NCBI GenBank assembly: GCA_024345305.1
Contig: BRON01000007.1
Location: 1,967,322 to 2,031,321, forward strand
From: Mrakia gelida
Lineage: Eukaryota > Basidiomycota > Tremellomycetes > Cystofilobasidiales > Mrakiaceae
Direction: 5' to 3'
DNA length: 64,000 bases
This document shows, in pieces, positions 60,188-64,000 of this stretch. Below the pieces are notes generated by a model. It did no database searches. It saw only the letters and a program-made list of their open reading frames with translations, and was not told the origin of the DNA. Both the position numbers and the translations under genes were made by a program. Every line of letters starts with the position of its first letter. Position 1 is the stretch's first letter.

Positions 60188-61590
60188 CGACCGTTCCAGC
60201 AGCCCTTTTTGGACTACCCGGACTTTGCGTCGCTTCGTTCTCCTTCCTCCTTCCACCGAATCGCAAACGGGAAACACGACCAGCGAGATCTACCCATGAA
60301 GCACAATGTATCAGAAGCACAGCTCTCTAGAACAAAATCTGCATCGTCGACAGCGATTCTCCCGAGAGGTACCTCAAAACGAAGGAGAGGGTGAGCTCGA
60401 GCTGACTTCCGCGAGTTCTTTTCGGAGGAGCTCCAGCCTCTCTTTAGCTGCACTGTATATTCAAGGCCGAGTTCCTGCTATGCGAAGAGCTAGGGCCGTT
60501 GATTAGTAGCTCTAGTATGTCCGGTATAAAGGGCTTAGCTCTAGAGTGAAGATTTGCCGACGTCTCGAGCTCGAAAGAAATGAGCTCAAGCTCACCTCCC
60601 AGCTCCTCCTCCTTTCTCCTATGCGAGTCTGAGCCTCGTGGTAGGAAAATTTGCTCGCTCGAAGCGGGAACGTGTTCTCTATACCCGGCCTCCTGACTAA
60701 TCTGTTTTCAGATTTCGAGTTACTGCTAGAGTCGTTGCGCAGCGCCAGCGAACCTGTCGATGGAAGGGCCCTCTCGTTCGTTCAAGCTCAACCCCCATCT
60801 TCCCTTGCCCCTCGCTCTATACATGCGCTTCCCCCTTACCCCTCCTTCTCCATTATGAGTCTATGGTAGTATAGGACCAACCCTATCCACTTTGTATCTT
60901 TCGTCAAGGCTGGATGCAGGAGAAAATGAGCTCGATCAATGTGAGCTCCACCTCCACCTCCTCCCCTTCCTTCCCTCCATCTTCTCTCCTTCCGTTCTCC
61001 TCACCTCTTGCTCGGATCTCAATGGGACTTCGGGGGTATAGTAGGGCAGCTAGGGTGCCTAGGTGGAAGGTCTCAGATTTCGAGGGATGTATACGGTTGA
61101 GGCTCCTCGCTCATGGAGTCTTGTTGAGCTTGACTTTCCTTCCTCCCATGCATCGCATGCTGCTGAGACTCTCCTACTCACTCTATCTTCTCGTTCTCTC
61201 TTTCCTACCACTCTAGTATACTTCCCCCTCCATCGCAAACCGCTCCCATTGCACGCCTTGGCTCTCCTCTTCCTCCCTCGACCTCGCAATTTGATGCGCT
61301 GGCAGCTCGACCTTTCTCCTTCCTTTCCTTTGTCGAAGCTGTCGAGACGAGTTCTTGCTCCCCTTCCTCCCTTCTGGCGAATTCATACGGCTTATATATA
61401 GTGAGCCCATAGGTGGAGAAGTAGAGGGATGCTGTAGGAGTGTTGGAAGGCCTCTCTCGGTCGTCGAGTCGGCTTGCGTTGAGCTCACCTCTCCTCCCCT
61501 TCCCTCCATCTCGACCTTGCCTCCCTTCGACGTTCGTCAGTTCTTCCCTGGCACTGCTATATGACCTACTTATGACCTCGTATCGCTTCG
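60188..61590. other. Subtelomeric spacer, no gene supported
   Basis: About 1.4 kb. Short degenerate motifs recur (CAGATTTCGAG at about 60709 and 61073; GAGCTCACCTC-like strings near 60590, 60940 and 61480), suggesting decayed duplicated DNA. Open frames are compositional. Confidence 0.45.
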
Positions 61591-63500
61591 CTGACTCTCT
61601 GGGTATGTTCAGTGTCGCTCTAGCTGCTTTCGTTGAGGAGTTGGGAGTGCTCGCGAGTGGGTGTGAGATGGTGGACGCGCTCTTTGACGGCTACTAGAAC
61701 ATGAACGGGCGCACCTATATACTCGCGGGCATACGCGATCAAACGGGAATCAAAAGCCTGTTTGATCCATCTATGACCCGAGGTGATCTACATCAGATGG
61801 AAGCGATCAATTCGGGACTTCTCCTTCCAGTCACGTCCTCCCTTCTTCCAGCCAAGTTCGACTTGCTCAAATCTTCTCTGAGCTGATCGAAACCAATTCG
61901 GATCATCTCTAGTAGTCTTGACGGTTCTCCCAATTTATTCGGTGCCGCTCCAGCTGCTCTGGGTCCGAAGTTAAAAGTGTTCGTAAGTGGGTGCAAGATG
62001 GTGGATGCGCTCTTTGACGGCTACTAGAACACGGACAGGCGCACCTATATACTCGTGGGTAGATGCGATCAAAAGAGAATTAAAAGCTGGTTCGATCTAT
62101 GTATGACGCCAGGTGGTCTATACGAGATGGAAGGGATCGACTCGGGACTTCTCATTCCAGTCGCGTCCTCCCTTCTTCCAGCCAAGTTCGACTTGCTCAA
62201 ATCTTCTCTGAGCTGATCGAAACCAATTCGGATCATCTCTAGTAGTCTTGACGGTTCTCCCAATTTATTCGGTGCCGCTCCAGCTGCTCTGGGTCCGAAG
62301 TTAAAAGTGTTCGTAAGTGGGTGCAAGATGGTGGATGCGCTCTTTGACGGCTACTAGAACACGGACAGGCGCACCTATATACTCGTGGGTAGATGCGATC
62401 AAAAGAGAATTAAAAGCTGGTTCGATCTATGTATGACGCCAGGTGGTCTATACGAGATGGAAGGGATCGACTCGGGACTTCTCATTCCAGTCGCGTCCTC
62501 CCTTCTTCCAGCCAAGTTCGACTTGCTCAAATCTTCTCTGAGCTGATCGAAACCAATTCGGATCATCTCTAGTAGTCTTGACGGTTCTCCCAATTTATTC
62601 GGTGCCGCTCCAGCTGCTCTGGGTCCGAAGTTAAAAGTGTTCGTAAGTGGGTGCAAGATGGTGGATGCGCTCTTTGACGGCTACTAGAACACGGACAGGC
62701 GCACCTATATACTCGTGGGTAGATGCGATCAAAAGAGAATTAAAAGCTGGTTCGATCTATGTATGACGCCAGGTGGTCTATACGAGATGGAAGGGATCGA
62801 CTCGGGACTTCTCATTCCAGTCGCGTCCTCCCTTCTTCCAGCCAAGTTCGACTTGCTCAAATCTTCTCTGAGCTGATCGAAACCAATTCGGATCATCTCT
62901 AGTAGTCTTGACGGTTCTCCCAATTTATTCGGTGCCGCTCCAGCTGCTCTGGGTCCGAAGTTAAAAGTGTTCGTAAGTGGGTGCGAGATGGTGGACGCGC
63001 TCTTCAACGGCTACTAGAACATGAACGGGCGCACCTATATACTCCCGGGCATACGCGATGAAAAGGGAATTCAAATTTGGTTTCAACTATGAATCACTCG
63101 AGGTGATCTATACGAGGCGGAAGAAGTCGTTTCGTAATCCCTTGTTCATGTCACGTCCTCTCCCCTCTTGTGCCAGTTCGACTCACTCAAATTTTCTCTC
63201 AGCTGGTCGAAACCAACGCAGATCATCTCAGGTGCCTTTGAGGGTTCTCTCAATATGTTTGATGCCACTCCAGCTGCTTGGGGCCCGAACTGGGGGTGCT
63301 CGCGAAAAGATGCGAAAGGGTGGACATGCTTTTCACCGGCTAGGAGAACACGAACGAAACCACCACTATAGTCGTGGGTATATGCGATCGAAAGGGAATT
63401 CAAATTCGGTTTCAACTTTGAATCACTCGAGGTGATCTATACGAGATGAAAGGGATCGTCTCATGACTGTTTGTTCCAGTCACGTCCTTCCTTTTGACGA
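61591..63500. repeat. 330-bp tandem subtelomeric satellite
   Basis: Units begin with CTACTAGAAC at 61691, 62021, 62351 and 62681, and at 63011, giving an exact 330-bp period. A partial diverged unit precedes (from about 61591). Units 62021-62350 and 62351-62680 look identical; 62681-63010 differs only in its last 30 bases; 61691-62020 and 63011-63339 are clearly diverged; a further partial unit starts near 63340 (CTAGGAGAAC). Each full unit contains a minus-strand open frame of up to 85 codons, which I do not regard as a gene. Confidence 0.95.
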
Positions 63501-63887
63501 AGCACCCTGACCTGCTCAAGTCGCCACTGATCTCCTTTCCAGCAATGAAGACAGTCTTGGAAAGTGAAAACAACTAGCTGAAACCGTCTATGAGTGGTGG
63601 AGACAAGGGACAGCGCTGGGGTGTTGGGCTGGAGAAGGGAAGGAAAGGACGCGTTGGAAGAGTGTTGGGTACGACGGAAGGAGTGGGAGAGTAGTAGAGT
63701 AGTGAAAGTGAAGAAAAAGTAGAGAAACAGTGTTGGGTAGTAGGTGAGTTGGTTTGGAGGTGTTTGGGTGAAGAAAATTGAAGAGAGAGAGAAGAAGTTG
63801 AGGAGTTGGAGTGAGAAGGAGAAAAGAGTAGGGGAAGTAGTGAGGAGGTTGAGGAAGTAGAAAAGGTGAAAAGGAAGTGAAAGTGAA
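63501..63887. other. C-depleted, purine/GT-rich tract before the telomere
   Basis: From 63661 to 63890 the + strand contains only three C residues in 230 bases, in a G/A/T-rich unpatterned sequence. No gene is seen. Confidence 0.85.
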
Positions 63888-64000
63888 GGGTTAGGGTTAG
63901 GGTTAGGGTTAGGGTTAGGGTTAGGGTTAGGGTTAGGGTTAGGGTTAGGGTTAGGGTTAGGGTTAGGGTTAGGGTTAGGGTTAGGGTTAGGGTTAGGGTT
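63888..64000. repeat. Telomere (TTAGGG)n
   Basis: Perfect TTAGGG units from 63891 to the window end, about 18 copies, preceded by GGG. The orientation (G-rich strand running 5' to 3' outward) makes this the right chromosome end. Confidence 0.98.

Noticed and set aside
62069..63007. Repeated 85-92-codon frames as a gene family
   Set aside because: They follow the satellite period exactly, have no recognised motif and lie in tandem non-genic repeats.
61691..63010. CRISPR-like array
   Set aside because: The 330-bp units are contiguous with no unique spacers, and this is a eukaryotic chromosome end.

Overview
The window is the right-hand end of a chromosome from an intron-rich basidiomycete yeast. 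It finishes in about 18 copies of TTAGGG. Short GT-AG introns with a very regular GCTGAC branch site, GC-rich coding DNA, heavy use of the CGA arginine codon and head-to-head histone pairs suggest Pucciniomycotina, perhaps a Rhodotorula/Sporobolomyces-type Microbotryomycete. The lineage is inferred from gene structure, not from a marker search.

Layout. 0.5-2.5 kb: a broken BTB gene head-to-head with an F-box-like gene. 3.1-12.3 kb: one very large multi-exon gene for a helical-repeat-like protein with cysteine-rich C1-like fingers. 12.7-14.4 kb: an F-box/leucine-rich protein. 14.9-16.8 kb: a D-2-hydroxyacid dehydrogenase. 17.2-18.0 kb: a second damaged BTB gene. 19.1-21.1 kb: the Rab GTPase Ypt1. 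22.2-23.0 kb: cytochrome bc1 subunit Qcr10. 24.1-26.3 kb: an intact copy of the BTB/F-box pair, duplicated together with its 142-bp shared promoter. 27.0-34.6 kb: a core histone cluster (H2A-H2B and H4-H3, each divergent) with an EVE-domain gene between the pairs. 35.0-38.4 kb: a PARP-type zinc-finger/SAP chromatin protein. 38.7-45.2 kb: a divergent pair of secreted enzymes, an S28 serine peptidase and an amidase. 45.3-47.7 kb: two tandem genes with an exonuclease-X-C-terminal-like motif, the first interrupted by TGA. 48.0 kb: a short interstitial telomere junction. 48.5-52.3 kb: beta-adaptin. 52.6-53.5 kb: an unknown protein. 54.0-57.3 kb: splicing factor SF3B2/Cus1. From 57.3 kb the DNA is subtelomeric: gene-poor sequence, a 5'-truncated Ty1/copia remnant with its LTR, perfect hairpins, a 330-bp tandem satellite, a C-depleted tract and the telomere.

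The most striking pattern is gene architecture. At least six genes contain microexons of 6-19 nt that are needed to rebuild conserved protein motifs. The BTB family has its stop codon split by the last intron. These models are hand-derived; where exon sums could be made they match expected family lengths (H3 136 aa, H4 103 aa, Ypt1 205 aa, Qcr10 76 aa), which supports the splice calls.
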